A DNA stretch of 8,484 bases from an uncultured Micrococcales bacterium (GCA_903927775.1 CAIYOE010000209.1:1-8484); one strand, 5' to 3'; counted from the first letter of the stretch, positions 1 through 6,638 are shown. The notes: generated by a model from the letters alone, not told the origin. A program made the numbers and translations.

Positions 1-351
1 ATCGTGTTCTCGCCTCTGGCGCAGGGCCTGTTGACCGGGAAATACCTAAACGGAATCCCAAAGGGCTCCCGTGCGACTCGCAACCTCTACCTAAAGCCAG
101 CCGGCATCAACGATGTCTACCTTGAGCGCACCCGCGGCCTGAACCAGATTGCAGCGGATCGCGGTCAAAGCCTGGCTCAACTGGCTCTCACCTGGGTATT
201 GCGCCACCCTCAGGTGACCAGCGCGCTCATCGGTGCCAGCAGCATCAAGCAGCTAGAAGACAACTACGCGGCCATCAAGGCACCCAAGTTGAGCCCCGCC
301 GAGCTAGCGGCTATCGATGTGTTCGCAATTCACGGAACGGGAAATGCCTAA
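1..351 (+). CDS. Aldo/keto reductase, C-terminal part (5' end outside window)
   Basis: The reading frame is open from base 1 (it begins Ile-Val-Phe-Ser-Pro-Leu), so this is the C-terminal ~116 residues of a longer gene. FSPLAQGLLTGKY is the conserved strand/loop following the barrel core in the YghZ / potassium-channel-beta-like branch of aldo/keto reductases. The later stretch TSALIGASSIKQLEDN matches the conserved nucleotide-binding C-terminal segment (the I-G-A-S ... Q-L-E-x-N pattern). The family performs NADPH-dependent reduction of aldehydes and ketones in the cytoplasm. The catalytic Asp-Tyr-Lys-His residues lie upstream of the window and cannot be checked. The stop (349-351) overlaps the start of the EamA transporter by 8 nt, so the two genes are probably co-transcribed and translationally coupled. 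Substrate unknown; the family call is secure. Confidence 0.9.
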   Translation: MVFSPLAQGLLTGKYLNGIPKGSRATRNLYLKPAGINDVYLERTRGLNQIAADRGQSLAQLALTWVLRHPQVTSALIGASSIKQLEDNYAAIKAPKLSPAELAAIDVFAIHGTGNA

Positions 352-1279
352 AACCAAAGCGAAACCGGCACTTGGATGGTTTTACACGCTGCTTTCCAGT
401 CTGCTTTTCGGACTGAATGCCGCCACCAGCAAAGTGGTGGTGCAAGCTCATATTTCTCCCGAATTGGTGGTGATTTTCCGCTCCGGTAGCAGCGCTTTAC
501 TGGCCGGCCTGGTGTTGTTGATTGTGAATCGACGCGGATTCAAAGTCGCGCGGAATCAAATACCCAAGTTGATACTCTTCGGCATCGGCGGCATCGCTCT
601 CATGCAGTGGAGCTACACCAACGCCGTGACCCTGCTGCCAGTTGGTATCTCTTTGCTATTCGAATACACAGCCGCGATTATTACCCCGGTAGTTATGTGG
701 ATCATTTACAAACGACGCCCAAGCACCAACCTTTGGTGGGGCGCCGGTCTCGCTCTCTCGGGCTTGGTTGTGGTTTCTCAAATCTGGAACAGCGACCTCA
801 ACCCACTGGGCGTATTCTTTGGTTTCATGGCCGCTCTGTGTGTGGTCTTTTACTTTGTGATGGGCGACTACGTTCAGCGCGATCGCGACTCGTTGTCGAC
901 GCTTTTTTACGCAATGTTGATATCGTGCATCTTCTGGTTGATCGTGCGTCACCCATCCATGGCCAGCCTGCCGGATTTGACCGGTCAACTTGACCTAACC
1001 GGGCACCTAGCGGGGCTGAAAGTCCCAACCTGGCTGGTGCTGGTTTGGTTTTGCGTAATGGGGTCGTTCCTGCCGATGCTCATGGGTTTCGCAGCTCTCA
1101 AGAACCTTTCCCCAACCTACGTGGGTATCGGTTCAATCTCTGAGGTTGTCTGGGCATTCGTTTTTGGCTGGCTCTGGTTGGGCGAGGCAATAAGTGGAAT
1201 ACAAGTTATTGGGGCTGTGTTAGTGGTAGCAGGAATCGTGCTGGCGCAAAGCGGGTCGGCTAAAAAACAGGAGTACTAG
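344..1279 (+). CDS. EamA/DMT-family permease, 10 TM
   Basis: Inner-membrane transporter of the drug/metabolite superfamily, 311 aa, the usual size for two fused EamA repeats. About ten hydrophobic helices can be traced, with repeats covering roughly residues 10-140 and 155-305. Repeat 1 ends with a conserved helix (GISLLFEYTAAIITPVVMW). Repeat 2 ends with the matching helix containing SEVVWAFVFGWLWLGE, the typical 'E-P-x-x-A-x-x-x-x-G-E'-like motif of the family. The N-terminus is short and basic, indicating an inside orientation. I chose ATG 344 over the upstream in-frame TTG/GTG-type starts because a purine-rich GGAACGGGA lies just before it and because it gives an 8-nt overlap with the upstream stop. 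Such proteins usually export amino acids or other small metabolites; nothing here shows the substrate. A loop around residues 210-222 contains a small internal duplication (DLTGQ-L-DLTGH). Confidence 0.9.
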   Translation: MPKTKAKPALGWFYTLLSSLLFGLNAATSKVVVQAHISPELVVIFRSGSSALLAGLVLLIVNRRGFKVARNQIPKLILFGIGGIALMQWSYTNAVTLLPVGISLLFEYTAAIITPVVMWIIYKRRPSTNLWWGAGLALSGLVVVSQIWNSDLNPLGVFFGFMAALCVVFYFVMGDYVQRDRDSLSTLFYAMLISCIFWLIVRHPSMASLPDLTGQLDLTGHLAGLKVPTWLVLVWFCVMGSFLPMLMGFAALKNLSPTYVGIGSISEVVWAFVFGWLWLGEAISGIQVIGAVLVVAGIVLAQSGSAKKQEY

Positions 1280-1280
1280 G

Positions 1281-1673
1281 GTGTCAGAAATCAAAGCCGG
1301 CGGCACTATTGAGTTGACAAACGAAAACTTTGGTGAACACGTAACCACCGATGGAATCACCGTGGTTGACTTTTGGGCAGAGTGGTGCGGTCCTTGCCGC
1401 CAGTTCGGGCCTATCTTCGAGGAAGCCAGCACTCGCCACACCGACATCACCTTTGGCAAGGTCGACACCGAGGCCCAGCGGGAACTTGCGGCCCAAGCAA
1501 ACATCACCTCGATTCCTACGCTCATGGTTTTCCGCGAGGGCGTGCTGCTCTACAACCGCCCAGGTGCGCTGCCAGGTGCTGCACTCGAGGAGCTTCTGGG
1601 CGCAGTGCGCGCTCTTGACATGGATGCAATCCGAGCCGAAATTGCCACCGATAGCCAGATCTCAGAGGGCTAA
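1281..1673 (+). CDS. Thioredoxin (CGPC active site)
   Basis: Cytoplasmic disulfide reductase of the thioredoxin fold, 130 aa. The redox motif WAEWCGPC has its cysteines at residues 36 and 39. The buried Asp expected before it is D30 (VVDFW), and the cis-proline loop is SIPT with P79. This complete set argues for a working oxidoreductase rather than a thioredoxin-like scaffold. It is about 20 residues longer than classical TrxA because of an acidic C-terminal tail (about 112-130). The GTG start at 1281 has an AGGAG sequence about 7 nt upstream, located inside the end of the EamA gene, and only 1 nt separates the genes. Whether this is the main thioredoxin or an accessory one cannot be told; no thioredoxin reductase gene is nearby. 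No signal peptide is visible. Confidence 0.93.
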   Translation: MSEIKAGGTIELTNENFGEHVTTDGITVVDFWAEWCGPCRQFGPIFEEASTRHTDITFGKVDTEAQRELAAQANITSIPTLMVFREGVLLYNRPGALPGAALEELLGAVRALDMDAIRAEIATDSQISEG

Positions 1674-1675
1674 AC

Positions 1676-1921
1676 GTGAAAAACAATTCGCTTGCCATGA
1701 TTGCCACCATCGCTGCTGTTGGCGCATTGGCAAGCCTCACAGGGTACATAGACCCAGCAATTTGTGGCAAGCCACAGGAAAATTCGTGGATGAACTGCGA
1801 GGAAGTGGCGAACCAAACGCTAACCGCTTTTTGGGCGTGCTTTGCCGTTGCGGCAGCCAGCCTGACCGGCTACCTTTTGCAGCTTCGTAAGGCGAATCGA
1901 GCACTTAGGGGCAAGCGGTAA
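1676..1921 (+). CDS. Small two-TM membrane protein, unrecognised
   Basis: An 81-residue protein I do not recognise. It starts at GTG 1676, two bases after the thioredoxin stop, with AGAGGG about 6 nt upstream; spacing and RBS support a real gene. It has two hydrophobic segments, about residues 6-25 and 48-68. Between them is a polar loop of about 22 residues carrying cysteines at 30 and 41, plus acidic and Asn/Gln residues. A basic C-terminal tail (L-R-K-A-N-R-A-L-R-G-K-R) follows. The positive tail suggests both ends are cytoplasmic and the loop is outside, where Cys30 and Cys41 could form a disulfide. The hexapeptide ASLTGY occurs at the end of each membrane segment (19-24 and 61-66) with different codons, suggesting an old duplication or a constrained helix-end motif. 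Function unknown; co-transcription with the thioredoxin is likely. Confidence 0.75.
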   Translation: MKNNSLAMIATIAAVGALASLTGYIDPAICGKPQENSWMNCEEVANQTLTAFWACFAVAAASLTGYLLQLRKANRALRGKR

Positions 1922-1937
1922 ACTCCGCAATTTCGTC

Positions 1938-1948
1938 TAGGCTATACA
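1938..1948 (+). promoter_or_regulatory. Candidate -10 region of the polyamine cassette
   Basis: The 54-nt gap before the decarboxylase contains TAGGCT (1938-1943), a common actinobacterial -10 form, overlapping TATACA (1943-1948). Transcription from here would give a leader of about 25-30 nt including the RBS. I see no convincing -35 element at the right distance, so read-through from the thioredoxin unit remains possible. Confidence 0.4.
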
Positions 1949-1975
1949 GGTCATCGAGGACGAATAGAGGAACCA

Positions 1976-3376
1976 TTGTCTGGCAACACACGTGGATTGA
2001 TCCACGACACCACACCTGAAAGCCTGCTACTGCGCGACGAGGTTTTTGCCTACGCCAGCGACCGTCTGGGAATGAACCCTCCCCCGCTGGATGCTCCCGC
2101 AACAGTTTCCGAACTTTGGCAAATGACTGGTCAAACCGTAACCGAGGAAGGCTTAGGCGGAAGCGAGGCCCTGGCACTTTTCCGCGACAAAGTAGGTCAC
2201 GCCACGATTTCGGTGGATCACCCAAACTTCCTATCTTTTATCCCCTGTGCTCCAACCGAGGCGGCACGCCTGTTTGACTTAATCGTGTCTGCATCATCTA
2301 TTTTTGGTGGCTCGTGGCTGGAGGGAGCCGGTGCCGTTCACCTCGAGAACCAGGTGCTTTCCTGGCTGGCATCCGAGGTGGGTTTCCCTGAATCAGCCGG
2401 CGGCGTCTTTGTTCAGGGCGGTTCGCTCGGCAACCTTTCGGCTCTAGCGGCGGCCCGTTACAGTGCCGGGCTAAAGCTAAAGGTGCAGGGCAAACCAGAG
2501 CCGCGTAACTGGGCTTTTCTGTGTTCAAAAGAGGCTCACTCTTCGCTCAAGGCCGCTGCCCGAGTTCTAGACGTTGAGATTGTTTGGGCACCGGTAGACG
2601 AAAACGGCCGCCTTACTGGCGAAGCCGTTGCTCAGACCTTGGCAGCTAACAAAGACCACACGATTTTCGCCGTGGTAGCTACAAGTGGTACCACCAACTT
2701 TGGTATTGTGGACGACCTGCGCGGAGTTGGTGAGGTTGCGAACTCCAACGACATTTGGTTCCACATCGATGGAGCCTACGGCTTGGCCGGAATCCTCAGC
2801 CCGCGAACCCGTCACCTTTACGACGGCAGCGACCTAGCCGATTCGTTCATCGTTGACCCACACAAGTGGCTTTTTGCCCCATACGACGTGTGCGCTCTGG
2901 TTTATAAAGAGCCGAAGCTGGCACACCAGGCTCACACGCAACACGGCGAGTACATCGCGGTTTTGCAAGACGGCGACGACTGGAATCCATCGGATTTCGC
3001 CTACAACCTAACGCGCCGCACCCGCGGATTGCCGTTTTGGTTCAGCCTGGCCACCCATGGTGTGGCGGCTTACCGAACCGCGGTAACCCACGGTATCGAG
3101 TTGGCGCGCAGAATCGCCGATGAGATCGAAAGCCGCCCGGGCCTTAGCTTGGTGCGCCAGCCAGAGCTAAGCGTGGTGGCTTTCCGCAGGGCCGGTTGGG
3201 ACCTGGATCACTACAAGCGTTGGAGCGACCTGCTATTGAACCGCGGCCAGGCATTCGTTGTGCCTTCGGCTCACAACGGTGAACCAATGACTCGATTCGC
3301 GATCATTAACCCTCTGACCGAGTACAGCGAGCTGATCAAAATTCTTGATTCCATGGACGAGATCGAGGCCGACTAA
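1976..3376 (+). CDS. PLP-dependent group II amino acid decarboxylase; likely makes agmatine
   Basis: A 466-aa PLP enzyme of the group II decarboxylase family (Pyridoxal_deC, the fold of aromatic-L-amino-acid, histidine, glutamate and diaminobutyrate decarboxylases). Visible landmarks: the PLP-stacking His188 in KEAHSS, the HIDGAYG motif with Asp265 that pairs with the pyridine nitrogen, and the Schiff-base Lys297 in DPHKWLFAPYD. An N-terminal arm with PNFLSFIP and a Gly-rich G-G-S-L-G-N-L phosphate-binding segment also match. The length is typical. The start is TTG 1976, preceded by AGAGGA at good spacing; no better start keeps the N-terminal arm. Its stop overlaps the next start by 1 nt (TAATG). 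The next two genes convert agmatine to putrescine, so I infer an arginine decarboxylase, although classical ADCs belong to other folds. Alternatives are citrulline, ornithine, diaminobutyrate or an aromatic amino acid. Family certain; substrate inferred from context. Confidence 0.9.
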   Translation: MSGNTRGLIHDTTPESLLLRDEVFAYASDRLGMNPPPLDAPATVSELWQMTGQTVTEEGLGGSEALALFRDKVGHATISVDHPNFLSFIPCAPTEAARLFDLIVSASSIFGGSWLEGAGAVHLENQVLSWLASEVGFPESAGGVFVQGGSLGNLSALAAARYSAGLKLKVQGKPEPRNWAFLCSKEAHSSLKAAARVLDVEIVWAPVDENGRLTGEAVAQTLAANKDHTIFAVVATSGTTNFGIVDDLRGVGEVANSNDIWFHIDGAYGLAGILSPRTRHLYDGSDLADSFIVDPHKWLFAPYDVCALVYKEPKLAHQAHTQHGEYIAVLQDGDDWNPSDFAYNLTRRTRGLPFWFSLATHGVAAYRTAVTHGIELARRIADEIESRPGLSLVRQPELSVVAFRRAGWDLDHYKRWSDLLLNRGQAFVVPSAHNGEPMTRFAIINPLTEYSELIKILDSMDEIEAD

Positions 3377-4371
3377 TGAAGCTAACCAGCGCCGCTGCCT
3401 TGCCATCGCTGAGTCGAGTCAAGCCGGCCGATCGCCAGCCACTAACCGTGGGTTTGGTGCAAATGCGTTGGCACGAGGATCGGGCAGAACACCTTGCCAA
3501 TCTGGAGTTGGGAATAGAAACCGCTGCCAAGGCAGGCGCCAAGATTGTGTTCCTTCCGGAACTCACACTTAGCCGTTACCCCGCAGACAAACTGCCGATT
3601 GGCCCCGCAAACGCAATAGCCGAGGAACTGGTCGACGGCCCAACCCACAGGTTCGCAGCTGCCTGCGCCAAGAAGTTTGGGGTTTTCATCCATGCCTCGC
3701 TCTATCAAAAGCAAGACCGTACCGATGACCGCGGACTCAATGTGGCAATCATCGTTGATCCGAACGGGCAGATGATTGCTCGGACTCCCAAGCTGCATAT
3801 CCCGGTAACCGCCGGATATTACGAGGACCAGTATTTTGCGCCTGGCCCAAGCCAGAACCCTTATCCGGTTTATGAACTTGAGCTGGCAGGCATCGATGCC
3901 AAATTGGGTTTGCCTACCTGCTGGGACGAATGGTTCCCCGAGGTTGCCCGGGCTTACAGCCTTGCCGGGGCCGAGGTTTTGGCCTACCCCACAGCAATCG
4001 GAAGCGAACCGGATCACCCAGAGTTCGATACTCAGCCGCTATGGCAGCAGGTGATTGTTGGCAACGGAATCGCCAACGGCACATTCATGGTGGTTCCAAA
4101 CCGATACGGGTTCGAAGGCGCACTAACTTTCTACGGCGGCAGTTTCATTAGCGATCCATTCGGTCGTATCTTGGTAAAGGCGTCTTCGGACCAAGACGAG
4201 GTGCTTGTGGCCGAGCTCGATTTGGATCAGCGACGCGACTGGCTGGACCTGTTCCCGTTCCTCGCTACTCGCAGGCCAGACACCTACGGTGCGCTAACAC
4301 AACCTGTGGTGAACCCGCGGGCGGCAAACGGCGACGGCATCGATGGCGGCATCGCGGGAGTCGGGCACTGA
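3376..4371 (+). CDS. aguB: N-carbamoylputrescine amidase (carbon-nitrogen hydrolase)
   Basis: Nitrilase-superfamily amidase that hydrolyses N-carbamoylputrescine to putrescine, CO2 and ammonia in the cytoplasm. The Glu-Lys-Cys triad is present: E62 in FLPELTLSRYP, K139 in TPKLHIP, C182 in PTCWDEWFPE. Subfamily markers favour AguB over general nitrilases: HIP followed by GYYEDQYFAPG, and CWDEWFPEVAR followed by AYPTAIGSEP. At 331 aa it is about 35-40 residues longer than usual AguB. There is an extra ~20-residue N-terminus before the first core strand (LTVGLVQMRW) and a Gly/Asp-rich C-terminal tail of about 20 residues. The ATG lies in TAATG with the decarboxylase stop, and the gene's own stop lies in TGATG with aguA, so translation is coupled in both directions. 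A beta-ureidopropionase-like activity is the main alternative, but the AguA neighbour argues for AguB. Confidence 0.9.
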   Translation: MKLTSAAALPSLSRVKPADRQPLTVGLVQMRWHEDRAEHLANLELGIETAAKAGAKIVFLPELTLSRYPADKLPIGPANAIAEELVDGPTHRFAAACAKKFGVFIHASLYQKQDRTDDRGLNVAIIVDPNGQMIARTPKLHIPVTAGYYEDQYFAPGPSQNPYPVYELELAGIDAKLGLPTCWDEWFPEVARAYSLAGAEVLAYPTAIGSEPDHPEFDTQPLWQQVIVGNGIANGTFMVVPNRYGFEGALTFYGGSFISDPFGRILVKASSDQDEVLVAELDLDQRRDWLDLFPFLATRRPDTYGALTQPVVNPRAANGDGIDGGIAGVGH

Positions 4372-5390
4372 TGTTTGGCACCACCTGGCGCATGCCGGCC
4401 GAATGGGAGCCGCACACACGCACCTGGATGGCGTTCCCGGTAGCCGATTACATTCTTGGAGACACCGCTGAGTCTGCTCACGAAGCCCGTTCCGCCTGGG
4501 CTTCCGTGGCGAACGCGATAGTTGAGTTTGAGCCGGTTTGCATGTTGGTGGCCGAATCTGAATTGGAGTTCGCTCGTGATTACTTGGATTCTAGAGTCGA
4601 ACTGATTGTTGCCGAACTTGACGATTCCTGGATGCGCGACATCGGGCCGTCTTTTGTGATTGGCACCAGCGATGCCGAACTCGGGCAGTTGGGCGGCGTC
4701 GACTGGTTTTTCAACGGCTGGGGCAACCAAAACTGGACCGAGTGGGCCAAAGACGCCAAAGTGGCTAAGACAATAAACAAACTTTCGAACGCCACCAGAC
4801 TCGAGAGCCCGCTGATCAACGAGGGCGGGGCCATCCATGTGAATGGAACCGGAACTGTCTTGCTGACCAAGACTGTTCAGTTGGGCGAAGGCCGCAACAA
4901 CATGTGGAGCCAGCGCGAGGTAGAAGACGAGATTCATCGCAAGCTGGGAACAACTAAAGCCGTTTGGTTCGAGCGTGGGCTTTGGCGTGACTACCAAGAG
5001 TTTGGGACCCGAGGCCACGTGGACATGCTGGCGGTTTTCTGCGATGAAAATCGGATTCTGTATCACGACCAGACCAATCCTGAGCATCCGGATTTTGCAG
5101 TAAGCCAAGAACTGAAGGCCACAATTTTGGCGGCCGGGTTTGAGGCGGTTCCCCTAACCGCACCGGCAACCATCAAGGATGCGGGTGGCTGGGTGGACTA
5201 CAACTACGTAAACCACTATCTGTGCAATGGTGCCGTTATTCTTTGTGGCTTCGATGATCCAAACGATCAACTGGCAGTGACCACCCTGCAGCAGATTTAC
5301 CCTGATCGCCAAGTTGTTTTGCTAGATGCCCGTCCGATTTTTGAGCGCGGCGGCGGCATTCACTGCATCACACAGCAAGAGCCCGCCTAG
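4371..5390 (+). CDS. aguA: Agmatine deiminase
   Basis: A 339-aa member of the PAD_porph/agmatine iminohydrolase family, which converts agmatine to N-carbamoylputrescine plus ammonia. Family motifs appear in order: RMPAEWEPHTRTWMAFP at the N-terminus, DDSWMRDIGP with D90, the FNGWGNQNW segment, INEGGAIHVNGTG, GHVDM with catalytic H216 and D218, and GGGIHCITQQEP with nucleophile C332. All expected catalytic residues are present. The protein is about 30 residues shorter than plant and Pseudomonas enzymes. The active-site turn reads RGGGIHC rather than the GGGNIHC I know from those enzymes, probably a lineage variant. It overlaps aguB by 1 nt and its product is the aguB substrate, so the pair forms a complete agmatine-to-putrescine route. 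The alternative, a peptidyl-arginine deiminase of the same family, is unlikely in this context. Confidence 0.95.
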   Translation: MFGTTWRMPAEWEPHTRTWMAFPVADYILGDTAESAHEARSAWASVANAIVEFEPVCMLVAESELEFARDYLDSRVELIVAELDDSWMRDIGPSFVIGTSDAELGQLGGVDWFFNGWGNQNWTEWAKDAKVAKTINKLSNATRLESPLINEGGAIHVNGTGTVLLTKTVQLGEGRNNMWSQREVEDEIHRKLGTTKAVWFERGLWRDYQEFGTRGHVDMLAVFCDENRILYHDQTNPEHPDFAVSQELKATILAAGFEAVPLTAPATIKDAGGWVDYNYVNHYLCNGAVILCGFDDPNDQLAVTTLQQIYPDRQVVLLDARPIFERGGGIHCITQQEPA

Positions 5391-5407
5391 CCAAAGGCTA
5401 AGCGGGC
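5381..5407. terminator. Hairpin between convergent aguA and ald
   Basis: Arms 5381-5392 (GCCCGCCTAGCC) and 5396-5407 (GGCTAAGCGGGC) pair at 11 of 12 positions around an AAA loop, with a single C/A mismatch. The left arm includes the aguA stop codon (5388-5390). ald ends at 5424 on the other strand, so one hairpin can serve both converging transcripts. Neither side has a strong U-run, so termination may be weak, or the structure may mainly protect 3' ends. Confidence 0.65.
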
Positions 5408-5423
5408 ACTTGCAAAGGCAGGT

Positions 5424-6527
5424 CTAGGCGAAAACACCCAACTGGTAACCAAACGCGTCTGCTACCGCAGGGTGCATAACCTGGCCGTTGTGAGTGTTCA
5501 AACCCTTTGCTAGAGCCGCATCGGTAGCGAATGCCTGGTGCAGACCCTTGTTTGCAAGGGCAACCACGTATGGCAAGGTTGCGTTGGTAAGTGCGCGAGT
5601 TGAGGTCGCTGGTACAGCACCTGGCATGTTAGCCACACAGTAATAGGTGCTGTTGTGCACCTTGAAAGTGGGCTTGTCGTGGGTAGTAGGTACGCTTCCT
5701 TCAAAGCAGCCGCCCTGATCAATTGCAATGTCAACCAACACTGAGCCCGGCTTCATGCCGGCAACCATTTCATCGGTGACAAGCTTTGGTGCCTTAGCAC
5801 CCGGAATCAGCACCGAACCGATTACCAGGTCTGCGGTTCGCAGCTGCTCGGCGATCTCAAGTTTGCTGCTGGCGCGGGTCTTGATTTGGCCAGCGTAGGT
5901 TGCATCCAGCTGACGCAAGCGAGGTAGCGAGTTGTCGATTACGGTTACGTCGGCACGCATGCCAAGCGCAACGGCCGCCGCGTTCTCGCCGGCAACTCCT
6001 CCGCCAATCACAACAACTTTGGCGTTAGGGGTTCCTGGAACTCCGCCCATTAATACACCTGAACCACCGATGGCAGACATTAGGTGGTAGGCGCCAATCT
6101 GCGCGCTGAGTCGACCGGCAACCTCGCTCATGGGCTGAAGCAATGGCAGGCTACGATCTGGCAACTGCACCGTCTCGTAGGCGATTCCCGTGGTTCCGGC
6201 AGCTAGAAGCGCATCGGTGCATTCCTTGTTGGCCGCAAGGTGGAGGTAAGTAAACAGCACCTGACCGGCGCGCATCAGCGGGTATTCCGCGGCTAGCGGC
6301 TCCTTAACCTTGAGAAGCAAGTCTGCTGCGGCCCAAACCTGCTTGGCATCGGCAGCAATCTGCGCTCCCTGGGCAACGTACTCGGCATCGGTGAAACCCG
6401 AGCCCTCGCCAGCACCGGCTTGAACCAGAACCTGGTGACCGTGGTTTACCAGTTCGTGCACGCCCGCTGGAGTGATCGCAACGCGTTCTTCGTTGTTCTT
6501 AATCTCGGTAGGGATTCCAACAAGCAT
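5424..6527 (-). CDS. ald: Alanine dehydrogenase
   Basis: A 367-aa NAD-dependent L-alanine dehydrogenase (alanine + H2O + NAD <-> pyruvate + NH4 + NADH). Every key residue sits at the numbering known for the mycobacterial enzyme: K75 (KVKEP) and H96 (TYLHLA) for pyruvate binding and catalysis, Rossmann motif GGGVAGENA at about 175-183, D198 at the end of the second beta strand for NAD ribose, and D270 in DIAIDQGG. The N-terminal MLVGIPTEIKNNEERVA is also conserved. I chose ATG 6527-6525 because AGGAG stands 6-7 nt upstream and the enzyme begins normally there. A longer in-frame extension reaching 6593 would add 22 uncharacteristic residues and cover the promoter. The gene is divergent from an Lrp/AsnC regulator, the standard ald/aldR layout, so alanine-responsive control is likely. 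Confidence 0.97.
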   Translation of the reverse strand: MLVGIPTEIKNNEERVAITPAGVHELVNHGHQVLVQAGAGEGSGFTDAEYVAQGAQIAADAKQVWAAADLLLKVKEPLAAEYPLMRAGQVLFTYLHLAANKECTDALLAAGTTGIAYETVQLPDRSLPLLQPMSEVAGRLSAQIGAYHLMSAIGGSGVLMGGVPGTPNAKVVVIGGGVAGENAAAVALGMRADVTVIDNSLPRLRQLDATYAGQIKTRASSKLEIAEQLRTADLVIGSVLIPGAKAPKLVTDEMVAGMKPGSVLVDIAIDQGGCFEGSVPTTHDKPTFKVHNSTYYCVANMPGAVPATSTRALTNATLPYVVALANKGLHQAFATDAALAKGLNTHNGQVMHPAVADAFGYQLGVFA

Positions 6528-6564
6528 TTTTGTCTCCTGGGTCGGTGCATCGATGTGAATTCTT

Positions 6565-6593
6565 CGCCTAGTCTGTTGCAAGTTCGATTCCAA
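6565..6593 (-). promoter_or_regulatory. Candidate ald promoter
   Basis: Read on the minus strand: TTGGAA (6593-6588) as -35, a 17-nt spacer, and TAGGCG (6570-6565) as -10. This predicts a transcript start near 6558, a leader of about 30 nt, and then the AGGAG ribosome site of ald. The spacing is ideal and the -35 is good. The -10 lacks the usual final T, which fits a promoter needing an activator. Confidence 0.55.
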
Positions 6594-6608
6594 AGTGTTT
6601 TGAATGTG

Positions 6609-6635
6609 GATTATTCGGTAAACATTTGAATAATC
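6609..6635. promoter_or_regulatory. Perfect inverted repeat, probable Lrp/AldR operator
   Basis: GATTATTC (6609-6616) and GAATAATC (6628-6635) are exact reverse complements, 8 bp each, separated by 11 AT-rich bases. The arm centres are 19 nt apart, about two helical turns, suiting a dimeric regulator. The site lies just upstream of the ald -35 and in the upstream region of the Lrp/AsnC gene, so one bound regulator could activate ald and repress itself. The regulator's identity is inferred from position. Confidence 0.6.
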
Positions 6636-6638
6636 TTG

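Noticed and set aside
317..343. Upstream in-frame start for the EamA transporter
   Set aside because: Adds nine residues deep inside the aldo/keto reductase; ATG 344 has a purine-rich site and the usual short basic N-terminus.
986..1008. Small DNA/protein repeat in the EamA gene (DLTGQ-L-DLTGH)
   Set aside because: Short, in a variable loop, and explained by local duplication; not a mobile or regulatory repeat.
3442..4017. 191-codon minus-strand open frame within aguB
   Set aside because: Lies entirely inside a conserved gene, with no domain signature of its own.
4284..5108. 274-codon open frame on the minus strand across aguB/aguA
   Set aside because: Runs antisense to two genes with complete catalytic motifs; its translation shows no recognisable domain, and the openness follows from codon bias on the opposite strand.
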